DNA of 64,000 nt from [Synechococcus] sp. NIES-970 (GCA_002356215.1 AP017959.1:434001-498000), one strand, 5' to 3'; shown: positions 35,236-44,978, counted from the first letter of the stretch. Notes: generated by a model from the letters alone, not told the origin. Numbers and translations: made by a program.

Positions 35236-36156
35236 TTAAAGTACGCCAGAAAAGTCTTCCAAATCACTCCCCGAAACTTCAGAGAATTTGGCCAATCTGT
35301 GGTGATAGAGCTCATCAATCTCTTGTTGTAAGTTATTACACATGCGATCCAGGGGGAGATCGTTAGGATCCTGGCCAAAAGGATTTTCAATTTCTTGACC
35401 AATGGCTTCAATGCCAATCAGGGTAAAGCTAATCACCCCCGCTGCCACCGGTGTCCACCAATTAAGCGTTGCCACCAATTGAAAAGGAACCACCAGGCAA
35501 TACAGTAAGAGCAAATGATTTAGATGGGTCGAATAAGCCTTTGGAATGGGCGTATGCCGTATTCTTTCGCAACCGGCCATTTTTTCGACTAGCTGATCGA
35601 GAATAATATTATAGGTAGTCAAAATATGACTATCGATATATTTCAAATGATACCAACGCACCACATAAGCGTTAATCCATTGAATAATTTTTAGCGGCAT
35701 TTTGTTCGTCTGACTGAGCTCTAAAGCTTGTTCTGGGGTGACTAATGCAGTGAGCTGCGCATCAATCGGCTCTTGTCTGAGATGTAACTTTGTCGCGACA
35801 AAAAAAGCAATAATTAAACGGTTGACCGTCATTTTTTCTTCATAGTCTTGGCGCGTCTTTTCTGGAATCGTGACAGAAAATTGCCGTGAAAGTTGGCGCG
35901 CACCAATAATAATTCCCCCGACAAGTTTTCTGCCTTCCCAAAATCTTTCGTAGGCCGTATTTGTTCTAAAAACCAATAGAAGACCAAGCACAACCCCTGG
36001 AATTAAACTAGCCAGGATCGGCTGATTGAGGGTCTGAGCCCCGCGCATATAGAGCGCCGTCACAGCAAGCGAAAACAGCATCATGAAGAGAACAATTTTC
36101 CAAATGCTTGGAATAATTGAACCATGAAGCTGCCGAGCCACTTTTTGCAGTACCAT
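35236..36156 (-). CDS. Bestrophin-like (UPF0187) channel protein
   Basis: Membrane protein of 306 residues with four main helices and the family pattern PGVVLGLLLVFRTNTAYERFWEGR near residue 55. Later segments include GIEAIGQEIENPFGQDPNDLP near residue 250. Bacterial bestrophins form pentameric ion channels; in chloroplasts the VCCN1 relatives carry chloride across the thylakoid membrane and tune proton motive force. The ATG at 36156 is preferred over a TTG seven codons upstream. It is convergent with the dehydrogenase gene, separated by 29 bases. Confidence 0.88.
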   Translation of the reverse strand: MVLQKVARQLHGSIIPSIWKIVLFMMLFSLAVTALYMRGAQTLNQPILASLIPGVVLGLLLVFRTNTAYERFWEGRKLVGGIIIGARQLSRQFSVTIPEKTRQDYEEKMTVNRLIIAFFVATKLHLRQEPIDAQLTALVTPEQALELSQTNKMPLKIIQWINAYVVRWYHLKYIDSHILTTYNIILDQLVEKMAGCERIRHTPIPKAYSTHLNHLLLLYCLVVPFQLVATLNWWTPVAAGVISFTLIGIEAIGQEIENPFGQDPNDLPLDRMCNNLQQEIDELYHHRLAKFSEVSGSDLEDFSGVL

Positions 36157-36203
36157 ACAAACTCCAAATACGTCCAATTTAAGAACGCTAAGATTTTTTG
36201 ATC

Positions 36204-36231
36204 AAAAAAACTCCTGTCTTTATGACAGGAG
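36204..36231 (-). terminator. Terminator of the psbD-psbC operon
   Basis: Perfect stem CTCCTGTC (36211-36218) and GACAGGAG (36224-36231) with a five-base loop. On the minus strand it is followed by seven Ts. It lies about 58 bases beyond the psbC stop. The A-rich flank on the other side could let it act weakly for plus-strand transcripts too. Confidence 0.88.
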
Positions 36232-36288
36232 CTAAAAAATATAATTCTAGGTTACTGACTACTCAGGACAGTTTAAATTCCCTTGTAA

Positions 36289-37671
36289 TTAGTCCAGATC
36301 ACCCATGTTCAGTACGGGCTCAGTTTCACGGTCAATCCCTTTCTCGAAACCAGCTTCAGCTGCACGAGCACGACCAGCATGCCACAGGTGACCGATGAGG
36401 AAGAAGAAGGAAAGAATGAAGTGAGAACCAGCCAACCACTGACGGAGGTTCACAAAGTTAAAGGAGTTGGGCTCGGTAATAATCCCACCAACGGAGTTAA
36501 TGGAAGCATTAGGAGCGTGGGTCATGTATTCAGCGGCACGACGGAGCTGCCAAGGCTGAATGTCATTCCGGATTTTGTCGAGGTCAAGACCGTTGGGGCC
36601 ACGGAGGGGCTCCAGCCAAGGACCACGGAAATCCCAGAAACGCATGGTTTCACCACCAAGGATGATTTCACCAGTAGGCGATCGCATCAGATATTTACCC
36701 AGACCAGTAGGACCTTGGGCAGAACCAACGTTTGCACCCATAGATTGGTCACGGGCCAAGAAGATCAGAGCCTGGGACTGGGACGCCTCAGCGTTAGTCG
36801 GGCCGTAGAATTCACTGGGGTAAGCAGTGTTGTTGAACCAAACAAAACAAGTTGCGATGAACGCCATCAAAGACAGCGCACCAAGGCTGTAAGAAAGGTA
36901 AGCTTCACCAGACCACACGAGCGCCCGACGGGCCCAACCGAAAGGTTTGGTGAGGATGTGCCAAATACCACCGAAGATACAGATCAGACCCACATAGATG
37001 TGGCCACCGATGATGTCTTCCATGTTGTTGACACCAATAATCCAGCCTTCGCCACCGAAGGGAGCTTTGAACAGATAGCCAAAGATCACCGCCGGATTTA
37101 GGGTTGGGTTGCTGATGATGCGGACATCACCGCCACCCGGCGCCCAAGTGTCATAGACACCGCCAAAGAACATTGCTTTGAAGACAAGTAGCAACGCACC
37201 ACAACCGAGAAGAATCAAGTGATAACCAATGATATTGGTCATTTGGTTCTTGTCTTTCCAGTCATAGCCGAAAAAGCTGGAGTATTCTTCGAGAGTTTCG
37301 GGGCCACGGACAGCATGGTAAATACCACCAAGGCCGAGAACCGCAGAAGAAATTAAGTGAAGTACACCCACAACAAAGTAGGGGAAGGTGTCGATTACTT
37401 CACCACCAGGGCCTACACCCCAACCGAGGGTTGCCAGGTGAGGCATCAGGATAAAACCTTGTTCGTGCATCGGTTTCTCTGCCACGAAGTGAGCCACTTC
37501 GAACAGAGTCATTGCACCAGTCCAGAAAACGATAAGACCTGCGTGGGCAACGTGCGCACCCAGGAGCTTACCAGAAAGATTGATTAGGCGAGCGTTACCA
37601 GACCACCAGGCAAAGCCAGTGGACTCGATATCGCGACCGCCAGACATGGGCGCATTAGAGAGCGTTACCAC
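36289..37671 (-). CDS. psbC: Photosystem II CP43 chlorophyll-binding protein
   Basis: CP43 is the inner antenna of photosystem II; its large lumenal loop also supplies ligands to the Mn4CaO5 cluster. The 460-residue product has six membrane helices and the recognisable start [14 protein letters not shown] (GTG codon). Near residue 340 it has the lumenal-loop segment APWLEP-like [14 protein letters not shown] with the conserved Glu and Arg. The start is the GTG at 37671, with GAGGAGG nine bases upstream. This overlaps psbD by 17 bases, the arrangement known from cyanobacteria and chloroplasts. An ATG further up lies deeper in psbD and has no ribosome binding site. Confidence 0.97.
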   Translation of the reverse strand: MVTLSNAPMSGGRDIESTGFAWWSGNARLINLSGKLLGAHVAHAGLIVFWTGAMTLFEVAHFVAEKPMHEQGFILMPHLATLGWGVGPGGEVIDTFPYFVVGVLHLISSAVLGLGGIYHAVRGPETLEEYSSFFGYDWKDKNQMTNIIGYHLILLGCGALLLVFKAMFFGGVYDTWAPGGGDVRIISNPTLNPAVIFGYLFKAPFGGEGWIIGVNNMEDIIGGHIYVGLICIFGGIWHILTKPFGWARRALVWSGEAYLSYSLGALSLMAFIATCFVWFNNTAYPSEFYGPTNAEASQSQALIFLARDQSMGANVGSAQGPTGLGKYLMRSPTGEIILGGETMRFWDFRGPWLEPLRGPNGLDLDKIRNDIQPWQLRRAAEYMTHAPNASINSVGGIITEPNSFNFVNLRQWLAGSHFILSFFFLIGHLWHAGRARAAEAGFEKGIDRETEPVLNMGDLD

Positions 37672-38713
37672 GGGGTAATACCTCCTCAGGGAATACAAAT
37701 TGTTCGTGAATTTGGTCTTGGGGGGCCATCCAAGCACGCATACCTTCGTTCAACAGAATGTTCTTCGTGTAGAACGTCTCAAACTCGGGGTCTTCCGCTG
37801 CACGGATTTCTTGGGATACGAAATCATAAGCACGCAGGTTCAACGCTAAACCGACGATACCCACAGAGCTCATCCACAGACCCGTTACAGGTACAAACAG
37901 CATGAAGAAGTGCAACCAACGCTTGTTGGAGAACGCAATCCCGAAAATCTGAGACCAGAAACGGTTCGCGGTCACCATGGAGTAGGTTTCTTCTGCTTGG
38001 GTCGGCTCGAATGCCCGGAAGGTGTTCGCTTGGTCACCATCTTCAAACAAGGTGTTCTCTACGGTCGCCCCGTGGATTGCACAGAGCAGTGCACCGCCAA
38101 GAATCCCAGCAACACCCATCATGTGGAAGGGGTTCAGGGTCCAGTTGTGGAAACCTTGTAAGAACAGAATGAAACGGAAGATACCAGCAACGCCAAAGCT
38201 AGGAGCAAAGAACCAGCTAGACTGACCCAAGGGGTACATCAGAAACACACTGACAAATACCGCGATGGGGCCAGAGAAGGCGATCGCATTGTAGGGACGA
38301 ATGCCAACCAGACGAGCGATTTCGAACTGACGGAGCATGAAGCCGATCAGACCGAAGGCACCGTGGAGGGCAACGAAACTCCAGAGACCACCGAGTTGGC
38401 ACCAACGGGCGAAGTTCCAGTTAGCTTCGGGGCCCCAGAGGAAAAGGAGGGAGTGGCCGAGGCTGTCAGCGGGGCTAGAAACAGCAACGGTCAGGAAGTT
38501 ACAACCTTCGAGGTAGGAGGAGGCAAGGCCGTGGGTGTACCAAGAAGTGACGAAGGTAGTACCAGTCAACCAGCCGCCCAGTGCCATGAAAGCACAGGGG
38601 AACAGGAGGATACCGGACCAACCGACGAAGACAAATCGATCTCGCTTGAGCCAGTCATCGAGGACATCAAACCAGCCTCGTTCCTGGGACGCGCGTCCGA
38701 CTGCAATAGTCAT
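37655..38713 (-). CDS. psbD: Photosystem II D2 reaction-centre protein
   Basis: D2 (352 residues) forms the photosystem II reaction centre with D1 and binds P680 chlorophylls, pheophytin and the QA quinone. The start is [20 protein letters not shown]. Five membrane helices are visible, with the helix-D His segment [19 protein letters not shown] and the non-heme-iron/QA region [13 protein letters not shown]. Ribosome binding site GAGG lies about nine bases before the ATG. It heads the psbD-psbC operon; cyanobacteria often hold another psbD copy elsewhere, which this window cannot show. Confidence 0.98.
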   Translation of the reverse strand: MTIAVGRASQERGWFDVLDDWLKRDRFVFVGWSGILLFPCAFMALGGWLTGTTFVTSWYTHGLASSYLEGCNFLTVAVSSPADSLGHSLLFLWGPEANWNFARWCQLGGLWSFVALHGAFGLIGFMLRQFEIARLVGIRPYNAIAFSGPIAVFVSVFLMYPLGQSSWFFAPSFGVAGIFRFILFLQGFHNWTLNPFHMMGVAGILGGALLCAIHGATVENTLFEDGDQANTFRAFEPTQAEETYSMVTANRFWSQIFGIAFSNKRWLHFFMLFVPVTGLWMSSVGIVGLALNLRAYDFVSQEIRAAEDPEFETFYTKNILLNEGMRAWMAPQDQIHEQFVFPEEVLPRGNAL

Positions 38714-39026
38714 AGTTTTTAATTCCTCTTGTCTATATAGATGAACAAGGGTTGGATATTAAAGGGCTTACGTTAGTTTCCTTGGTATGGATTCTCCCTG
38801 TCAAATGAGCAAAAGCCAATAGGTATAAATCCTATGGTCAGGGGAGTTTCCGGGACTAAGATAAGCGCGTTAACCCTATGAAATATAGGCTATTCCAGAT
38901 GGTTAATGTTTCTTAAAATAACACATACTCCATGGGCATATAGCCACTTGAAGGATTTCATAATCTGAGTGTAAACACTTTTCTTAATATCTAGCGGGGT
39001 TTTTGTTACAAAAAGATACATTCCTT
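38714..39026. other. psbD leader and promoter region
   Basis: A gap of 313 bases with high AT content. The 5' leader of psbD must lie at its low-coordinate end. On the minus strand TTTATACC (complement of 38822-38829) and CCTATATTT (complement of 38881-38889) are possible -10 elements, but neither has a good -35. A small inverted repeat CCTAT-GAAAT-ATAGG is at 38875-38889. No ORF is present. Light control of psbD is known in the group, but no specific element is recognised here. Confidence 0.35.
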
Positions 39027-39584
39027 TCAGGTAAGGGGATCTTTCACCGGAGGCAAGGGTTGCCCGAGATGTTTGAGGTCTAGAGCATGACCGCCAACAA
39101 GAAGATATGCTTCATCAACGACTAACCCGACTTCGCGGATGAGACGCCCCAGGCGATCGCGAAACATTCTACCCATGGGATAGGCGGGAACCACTCCCCA
39201 GCCCGTTTCCTCTGCCACAAGAATCATCATTTGAGGAGTAGTCCGGAGTAAATCCAAAAATTCGCTTGTTAGATGGTGCCATTGGCTGGGCTCTGTTTCT
39301 AAGTGACTCGCCACCCAAAGCCCTAGGGAATCTAGCAAGATGCAGTGATTTTGAGGAACGCTTTGGATGGCGGAGGTTAGCTGGGTTGATTCGGCAATGA
39401 AACCCCAACTTTCGGGACGGCGATCGCGGTGGTGTTGGATGCGGGCAACCCATTCGGGATCGTTGGGATCTTCGGTGGCAGTGGCGATGTAGGTGACAGG
39501 GCGCTGGGACTGAAAAGCAAGGTATTCGGCCCATTCACTTTTGCCTGAGCGGACAGCACCGGTCACAAGAATAGTTCGACCCAT
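39027..39584 (-). CDS. cobU: Adenosylcobinamide kinase / adenosylcobinamide-phosphate guanylyltransferase
   Basis: Bifunctional enzyme (CobU/CobP) that phosphorylates adenosylcobinamide and adds GMP in the nucleotide-loop assembly of cobalamin; cyanobacteria make the pseudo-B12 form. The 185-residue protein has the P-loop VTGAVRSGKSEWAE at residues 7-20, the catalytic-His region IQHHRDRRPESWG near 47-59, and LLDSLGLWV near 85. The ATG at 39584 gives standard length; the reading frame continues upstream into lgt without similarity. No cobalamin riboswitch is visible. Confidence 0.9.
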   Translation of the reverse strand: MGRTILVTGAVRSGKSEWAEYLAFQSQRPVTYIATATEDPNDPEWVARIQHHRDRRPESWGFIAESTQLTSAIQSVPQNHCILLDSLGLWVASHLETEPSQWHHLTSEFLDLLRTTPQMMILVAEETGWGVVPAYPMGRMFRDRLGRLIREVGLVVDEAYLLVGGHALDLKHLGQPLPPVKDPLT

Positions 39585-39618
39585 GGGTTTAGTAACAACA
39601 GAGATGTTAGGTTCGCGA

Positions 39619-40494
39619 TCAAATTTCAGAATTTTCGGACTGGGCTTCGGCCTCTCGTAGTTCCCGAGGCGATCGCACATCAGGTAACCGCCGTTTTAAG
39701 ACATATAACCAGACCAACCCTAAGATCCCCAAAGCCATTCCTGTCAAGCTCACCAACTGGGCGACGCGAATGCCCCCCAGCATCAAGCTGTCAGTGCGCA
39801 AGCCTTCGATCCAGACTCGACCGGCACTGTAGGTAATCCAATAAGTAAAGAAAATCGTGCCTGTTTTCAGGCGATCGCCATGGCGCAGACCCCAAAAAAA
39901 CAGATAGAGCAACAGAGCAAAAACACCGAGATTCCAAAGGGATTCATACAGGAAAGTCGGGTGAAAATACTCATACTCAATCAAGCTTAAGGGACGATTG
40001 GCAGGGGGAATATAGAGCTTCCAGGGTAAATCGGTGGGGGCACCAAAAGCTTCGGAGTTAAAAAAGTTTCCCCAACGGCCGATCGCCTGGCCCAAGATTA
40101 GGGAAGGGGCAATCAAATCAGCCAACTGCCAAAAAGAAAGGCGGTTTAAGCGACAAAAAATCAGTGCAGCGATCGCCCCCCCAAGGATTGCCCCATGGAT
40201 GGCAATCCCCCCCTGCCAAATCGCCAAAATATCCTGGGGTCGATCTGCATAGTTACCCCATTGAAACAACACATAATAGAGCCGGGCGCAAGGAATCGCG
40301 CCAATAATGCCCCAAATGACATAATCGGCTAACAGCTCCGGCTTAACCCCACGCCGTTGGGCGAGAAATTGCGACAGACTAACGCCGATCAAAACCGCCG
40401 AAGCAATCAAAAGGCCATACCAACGGAGTGCGAAATTACCCACTTCAAACAAAATGGGACCAGGGGATTGAAATTGCCAAGCGAGAATCATCAT
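39619..40494 (-). CDS. lgt: Prolipoprotein diacylglyceryl transferase
   Basis: Integral membrane enzyme of 291 residues that moves diacylglycerol from phosphatidylglycerol to the lipobox Cys of prolipoproteins, the first step of lipoprotein maturation. The Lgt signature [13 protein letters not shown] is near residue 140 and the upstream catalytic region [15 protein letters not shown] near 92. Seven helices are predicted. Its substrates include several lipoproteins encoded in this window. Start overlaps the queF stop by four bases (ATGA), so the two are coupled. Confidence 0.95.
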   Translation of the reverse strand: MMILAWQFQSPGPILFEVGNFALRWYGLLIASAVLIGVSLSQFLAQRRGVKPELLADYVIWGIIGAIPCARLYYVLFQWGNYADRPQDILAIWQGGIAIHGAILGGAIAALIFCRLNRLSFWQLADLIAPSLILGQAIGRWGNFFNSEAFGAPTDLPWKLYIPPANRPLSLIEYEYFHPTFLYESLWNLGVFALLLYLFFWGLRHGDRLKTGTIFFTYWITYSAGRVWIEGLRTDSLMLGGIRVAQLVSLTGMALGILGLVWLYVLKRRLPDVRSPRELREAEAQSENSEI

Positions 40495-40892
40495 GCTTGT
40501 TCTTTTTTGTGGGTGACTTCAACGACAGTATGCACATTACCACGGGGTTGATAATCCCCTTTAATCGTCATTTCGAGGGGATCGCAAGCAGCCACCAAAT
40601 CATCGAGGATTTGATTGACCCCTTCTTCATGGGAAATATAGCGATCGCGGTAGCTATTGATATAGAGCTTAATTGCTTTTAATTCCACAACTTTTTGATC
40701 CGGTATATAGGAAACATAGATAGTCGCAAAGTCAGGGTAGCCAGAAAAAGGACATTTGCAGGTGTATTCCGGCAGGGTGATATTAATGGTGTAATGCCTT
40801 CCAGGGCGGGGATTCGGGAAGGTAATTAGCTCACCATTTTCGATTTCCCGCTCACCGTACTTCATTGCTTGTGCTTCTGTGGTCTGGCCCAT
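40491..40892 (-). CDS. queF: NADPH-dependent 7-cyano-7-deazaguanine (preQ0) reductase
   Basis: Reduces the nitrile of preQ0 to preQ1 in queuosine synthesis. The protein of 133 residues is the short, single-domain type I QueF. The catalytic Cys is in [12 protein letters not shown] near residue 47, followed by the NADPH-binding [20 protein letters not shown] (E, YRD and HE residues conserved). Translationally coupled with lgt downstream. Confidence 0.95.
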   Translation of the reverse strand: MGQTTEAQAMKYGEREIENGELITFPNPRPGRHYTINITLPEYTCKCPFSGYPDFATIYVSYIPDQKVVELKAIKLYINSYRDRYISHEEGVNQILDDLVAACDPLEMTIKGDYQPRGNVHTVVEVTHKKEQA

Positions 40893-41041
40893 GGTTAAAA
40901 CCTTAATATTTTTTAAAGAAACCGTATTGTATTGTACAAATTTTCGGAAAGTCCTGGAGAGTTATGAGATCCATCCCATAGGAGCACAAAAAAATCCCCT
41001 TGCGAGGATTCATAACAGCAAATTCAATTGAATAATTCTGC

Positions 41042-41335
41042 TCACTCACTTTCGCCAAGAATCTTTGGCACTCGAAAATAGTCATCTTCGCGGTCAGGGG
41101 CGTTATCAAGTAAAAGTTGGCGATCGCCATAGGTCTTTTGCGTGTCGGGCCGGGTGATATTACTCACATCGATCGCCCGGGTAGTTGGCAGCACATCATC
41201 CGTGTTAAGTTCGCTCAACTGCTCTACATAGTCCAGGATCGCGCTGAGCTGTTCTGGTAATTTTGCTTCATCTTCCGGGGTCAGTTCTAAGCGAGCTAAG
41301 TGGGCAACTTTACGGACTTGTTCCAAATCAATCAT
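41042..41335 (-). CDS. gatC: Asp-tRNA(Asn)/Glu-tRNA(Gln) amidotransferase subunit C
   Basis: Small subunit (97 residues) that holds GatA and GatB together in the complex converting mischarged Glu-tRNA(Gln) to Gln-tRNA(Gln). Family landmarks are VRKVAHLARLELTPEDEAK near the N-terminus, LSAILDYVEQLSELNTDDV in the middle, and REDDYFRVPKILGE at the end. Full length. GatA and GatB are not in this window. Confidence 0.93.
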   Translation of the reverse strand: MIDLEQVRKVAHLARLELTPEDEAKLPEQLSAILDYVEQLSELNTDDVLPTTRAIDVSNITRPDTQKTYGDRQLLLDNAPDREDDYFRVPKILGESE

Positions 41336-41429
41336 TTCAGTTATCGGTTAAATAGTTATCGAAACATGGGGTGGATGAAACTAAAGTAAAACTCTCTGGA
41401 TTCATCCTGGAATTATGATCAAATGGTTT

Positions 41430-41951
41430 TTAAAAGAACACATCCATTTCTGAGCGGCCAGTAGTTTTCAGCCAGTTTTGGGCTTCGATGTAGTTGTTTG
41501 GAGCGATGCGGATCGCCTGCTTCCAATATTCTGCTGCTTTATCAAAGAGATCTTCTGACGTGTCTTCATCCCCTGCCTGTTTTGCTTTTTCCCCTTGGTA
41601 GTGGTACACCACCGCAATGTTATTTAAAGCTTGGGGCATCCGGGGATTGAGCTCGATCGCCTCGTGGTATAGCTCTAGGGCCCTGCTGTGATCGCCGTTA
41701 CTAGCGTAGATTAGACCCATGTTGTAGAGGATATAGCTGCGGTCATTGGGATCATCTTCGAGTTTGAGGGCTTCTTCGTAATTCTCTAGGGCTTCGGAAT
41801 ATTCCCCATCGGCTTGGGCCGACATCCCATCGCGGTAGTAGGCAAAGGCTTCTTTAGAGCGGTTATTGGTGGGCAGGATCTTGAGGATGATATCTGCCAT
41901 CACCGTAAAGCTCTTATCGATGAAGTTATCGTTACGCTGTGTTCTGGGCAT
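41430..41951 (-). CDS. ycf3: Photosystem I assembly protein Ycf3
   Basis: Thylakoid-associated chaperone for photosystem I assembly, encoded in plastid genomes of algae and plants. The 173-residue protein starts [20 protein letters not shown] and carries three tetratricopeptide repeats at about 35-150 ([38 protein letters not shown] and [10 protein letters not shown]). Full family length. It is divergent from holA with 68 bases between the starts. Confidence 0.96.
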   Translation of the reverse strand: MPRTQRNDNFIDKSFTVMADIILKILPTNNRSKEAFAYYRDGMSAQADGEYSEALENYEEALKLEDDPNDRSYILYNMGLIYASNGDHSRALELYHEAIELNPRMPQALNNIAVVYHYQGEKAKQAGDEDTSEDLFDKAAEYWKQAIRIAPNNYIEAQNWLKTTGRSEMDVFF

Positions 41952-42019
41952 AATGGTTAAGTCGGGAGGGATGCTCTATTCACTTTACCTCGATTTGTTC
42001 GTGATTTTAATGGGTGGCC

Positions 42020-43000
42020 ATGGCGGTGTATTTTTTCTGGGGTGAGGATGATTTTGCGATCGCCCAAGCAATCGATCAACTCAAGCAATCTATTCTCGAC
42101 CCGGCTTGGCTCTCGTTTAATTTTCAAACCTACGATGGCAGCAAAGAGGAGAGTATTATCGCCGCCCTCAACGAAGTGATGACGCCACCTTTTGGCATGG
42201 GGGGCCGGCTGGTCTGGCTCAATGAAGCAAGCCTATGTCAGTCCTGTTCCGAAAGTCTTTTGCAAGAATTACAGCGCACTTTACCTGTTATTGCCGACAA
42301 TGCTCACCTGTTGATTACCAGTCGCAAAAAACCCGATAAGCGCTTGAAATCGACAAAACTGATCCATGAACAGGCCAAGGTGCGGGAATTTTCGCCGATT
42401 CCCCCTTGGCAGACAGAAGCCCTCGCCGACCGAGTCAAGGCAACTGCGCGGGAATTGGGGGTAAACCTCGATCGCCAAGCGACGGAATTGTTGGGAGAAG
42501 CGGTGGGTAACGATACGCGGCGGCTCTGGAATGAATTGGAAAAACTAAAAATCTACCAAGGCGATCGCCCTCAACCCTTAACCCAGTCAGAAATTCAAAC
42601 CCTGGTGGTGGCCACCAATCAAAATAGCCTGCAACTTTGTGAAGCGATTCGGAAAGGTCAAGGGGGGGTTGCTCTGCAATTAGTTGGGGAATTGCTCGCC
42701 CAAAATGAACCGGCCCTCAAGATTACGGCCACGCTCATCGGTCAATTTCGCCTCTGGACGGTCATTAAAGTCATGGAGGAAGCGGGAGAACGCGATGAAG
42801 GGGCGATCGCCAAACTCGCAGATCTCAAAAACCCGAAGCGTTTATTTTTTTTGAGAAAAGAAATTGCACGACTACCGAGTCAAAAATTACTGAAAGCCTT
42901 GCCAATTTTACTGGAGCTCGAAGCGGGTTTAAAGCAGGGGGCGATCGCCGCTGAATTTCTCCCCACAAAAATTCTCCAACTCTGTGAACAATTTCATTAA
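42020..43000 (+). CDS. holA: DNA polymerase III, delta subunit
   Basis: The delta subunit opens the beta sliding clamp as part of the clamp loader. Protein of 326 residues with the family start VYFFWGEDDFAIAQAIDQLK, then LLITSRKKPDKRLKSTKLI near residue 100 and the C-terminal collar domain ending LLELEAGLKQGAIAAEFL. A GTG two codons earlier (42014) is an equally possible start. Confidence 0.85.
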   Translation: MAVYFFWGEDDFAIAQAIDQLKQSILDPAWLSFNFQTYDGSKEESIIAALNEVMTPPFGMGGRLVWLNEASLCQSCSESLLQELQRTLPVIADNAHLLITSRKKPDKRLKSTKLIHEQAKVREFSPIPPWQTEALADRVKATARELGVNLDRQATELLGEAVGNDTRRLWNELEKLKIYQGDRPQPLTQSEIQTLVVATNQNSLQLCEAIRKGQGGVALQLVGELLAQNEPALKITATLIGQFRLWTVIKVMEEAGERDEGAIAKLADLKNPKRLFFLRKEIARLPSQKLLKALPILLELEAGLKQGAIAAEFLPTKILQLCEQFH

Positions 43001-43118
43001 ATCTACAAATAAAAGACAAGAAAATTTCTTTTTTGGAACTTCCCCCCCTGAAATCAATTCTCTAATATTAAGTACATTCAAAAATTACTACCGCCGCTTT
43101 TATACCCTATCGGTCACT

Positions 43119-43601
43119 ATGTTTTCACGCCGCCGTGTCCAAGATTATCTCCTCAGTAGCTGCTTTGCCTTTGGTTCCCTTGGGTTAGGATTAGTGCCTG
43201 AAGTTACCCTGAAACCTAGCCTCGTGAGTTGGGAGAATCAGGCGATCGCCCAATCGCAGCCTAGTGCCGCAGATATTAACCGTTATGCCGAAGCCTACCT
43301 TGCCATTTACGGTAATAACAACATGGATAATCTGTTACTTGAAGTCGAAAGAATGATTGGCCGCAAGCCAGACTGGGAAATTCGCTGCGATCAGCCCCAA
43401 AGTATCAATCGCCTGAACCACCGGGCGGCCATTGGCAAAGTGCGTCGATATTGCAATGAAGTTTTGCCAAACCTTGTCGATGACATCATGCCCCGCCGGA
43501 CTTTCAACAGCATTACAAACCAACTGTCAAATAATCCTGCCCTCCAAGAACGAGTGGAAGATGCAATGCTAAATATCCTTAGACAAAGACAGAGACGGTA
43601 A
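43119..43601 (+). CDS. Exported protein of unknown function
   Basis: Protein of 160 residues with an N-terminal signal (basic MFSRRRVQDY, hydrophobic stretch, likely cleavage after AIAQS near residue 45). The mature part is short, helical and positively charged (RMIGRKPDWEIRCDQPQSIN; ends ILRQRQRR) and contains two Cys that could pair outside the cytoplasm. It bears a loose likeness to DUF4168-type periplasmic proteins, not firm. The ATG at 43119 is the first that places the signal peptide properly. Confidence 0.6.
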   Translation: MFSRRRVQDYLLSSCFAFGSLGLGLVPEVTLKPSLVSWENQAIAQSQPSAADINRYAEAYLAIYGNNNMDNLLLEVERMIGRKPDWEIRCDQPQSINRLNHRAAIGKVRRYCNEVLPNLVDDIMPRRTFNSITNQLSNNPALQERVEDAMLNILRQRQRR

Positions 43602-43734
43602 ACTTTCCCGACGCCCATGGCCGAGGCACAGAGAGTAGGCTGCCGGCTCCCAAGGAAATGGCCATCAACAGACGGGTATCTTACCAGTGTCTTACGTTCT
43701 CGATCTAAACGATTCCTAACAGCCATACTTGTAC

Positions 43735-43869
43735 TCAGTGAGGATAGTCAAAGTGTCCACAGGCCTCTGATTTTTTTATAAAATTGATTGCTGCATTGAT
43801 GTCCCTGGTGTGGTGGGTATTGCACCTTTGACAAATCCACAGCCACTTCATTCTTTCAATTAGTCCCAT
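43735..43869 (-). pseudogene. tnpB: C-terminal fragment of an IS200/IS605 TnpB (OrfB) protein
   Basis: The minus strand encodes 44 residues ending in a stop at 43735. They read MGLIERMKWLW, then ICQRCNTHHTRDINAAINFI, then KKSEACGHFDYPH. The CxxC zinc-ribbon half followed by HxRDxNAAxN is the hallmark of the C-terminal end of TnpB, including the last RuvC Asp. Everything upstream (residues for the first RuvC parts and helix-turn-helix) is missing, so this is a fossil of an insertion. Known TnpB proteins are RNA-guided nucleases; this fragment cannot be active. Confidence 0.8.
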
Positions 43870-44032
43870 TAAGAGAAAATAATCAACGCACGGATTCCTC
43901 AGTTATTCTCATGGGTGCCAGTGCCAGGCAGAATTTACCGCACCCACCGTTAGTTAATTGTCTTTAAAAAATATCGGTGGCTTTTCCTGAGTTATCCCAG
44001 AGCTTTTTGATTGGCAGTTAGATATTCCCAAT

Positions 44033-44058
44033 AAAAAAGGGGCGATCGCCCCTTTTTT
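44033..44058. terminator. Bidirectional terminator built on a HIP1 palindrome
   Basis: Twenty-six bases form a perfect palindrome: six As, GGGG, CGATCG, CCCC, six Ts. Both strands therefore carry a G/C stem followed by a T run. It sits between a plus-strand gene ending at 43601 and the minus-strand M48 peptidase gene ending at 44112, so it could stop transcription from both sides. The centre is the genome-wide HIP1 octamer. Confidence 0.75.
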
Positions 44059-44111
44059 ATTTTCTTTAAATTTTGAACAATTACATTCAATTAATAGGAT
44101 TAATAGATGCC

Positions 44112-44978
44112 CTAGAGGGGCGTGACTCGACTCCGATAGCGCTGTTGATTTAATCCCTCTGTATAGAGAGTTCCCTGGGCATTACCTTGGTAGCCATTAA
44201 CCCTGGTCTGCAAGCGAGCGATCCGGTCACTGGTAGCAGGGTGGGTACTCAAGAAACCCGGTGGACGTCTTCCACCACTGGCATCCATAAGCTTGCGCAT
44301 AAATGAAACCATTGCCTCTGGGGCATATCCGGCCCGGGTCAACATATTAAAGCCGAGGTCATCTGCTTCCATCTCATCGCTACGACTGTTGGGATAATCG
44401 ACAGCGATCGCCATTCCCAGTTGCACAATTTGACTACTGTCTAAACCTGCTGCAGTCAGGAGACCCTGGTTCCGCGCCTGGACTCTCATCTGGGCCAGAG
44501 AGTGTTTGGCGGCAATATGAGCAATTTCATGGCCAATCACACTAGCTAACTCTGCTTCGTTAGTTGCTGTTTTGATCAGACCTGTGTTGATGTAGTTATA
44601 GCCGCCCATGGTGGCAAAGGCATTAATGCTGTCATCTTCCACCACAAAAAAGCGATAGTTTAAGCTGGGTCGAGTGCTTTCGCGCGCGAGACGCTGGCCA
44701 ATTTCATTAACATAACTGACGACCCGTTGGTTGTTGTAGAGTTTCACCCGGCCGGAGCGTATTAAATTATTGTGAATTTCTTGACCAAAACCTTGCTCCT
44801 GGGCGTCAGAGAGGTTCGAAAGTTGATAGCTTTGCACTCCCCAATTGATCACACCACGCAATAGATTTTCCAAAAATCCGGCGTGACTGACGGTTGGCGT
44901 CGCGAGATTGACGCTGATTGCAAGAATGCAGGCCATCAGGCCGTACACCCAGCGTTTTTTCTGACGAGACAACATCAT
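44112..44978 (-). CDS. M48 family zinc metalloprotease
   Basis: Protein of 288 residues with a signal peptide (WVYGLMACILAISVNLATPTVSHA). The zinc site HEIAHIAAKHS (HExxH plus downstream His) is near residue 155; the third ligand lies in the ADDLGFNML region near 205. This is the secreted BepA/LoiP-like branch, which trims or checks outer-membrane proteins, not the membrane-embedded HtpX type. Double ATG at 44978/44975 with AGGA seven bases upstream decides the start; the reading frame upstream to 45029 lacks a ribosome binding site. Confidence 0.88.
   Translation of the reverse strand: MMLSRQKKRWVYGLMACILAISVNLATPTVSHAGFLENLLRGVINWGVQSYQLSNLSDAQEQGFGQEIHNNLIRSGRVKLYNNQRVVSYVNEIGQRLARESTRPSLNYRFFVVEDDSINAFATMGGYNYINTGLIKTATNEAELASVIGHEIAHIAAKHSLAQMRVQARNQGLLTAAGLDSSQIVQLGMAIAVDYPNSRSDEMEADDLGFNMLTRAGYAPEAMVSFMRKLMDASGGRRPPGFLSTHPATSDRIARLQTRVNGYQGNAQGTLYTEGLNQQRYRSRVTPL

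Larger units (their letters stand above)
43602..44111. other. Gap with transposon remnant and bidirectional terminator
   Basis: Holds a TnpB C-terminal fragment (43735-43869, minus strand) and a HIP1-based terminator (44033-44058). The stretch 43602-43734 lies just beyond the TnpB stop, where the right end of an IS200/IS605-type element would be. No complete gene is seen. Confidence 0.5.

Noticed and set aside
36379-37101. 240-codon open frame on the plus strand
   Set aside because: It lies wholly antisense to psbC, has no family resemblance, and is explained by the strong codon bias of psbC leaving the opposite frame open.
40903-41130. 75-codon frame overlapping the end of gatC
   Set aside because: Half of it is gatC in another frame, and no start signal is present.
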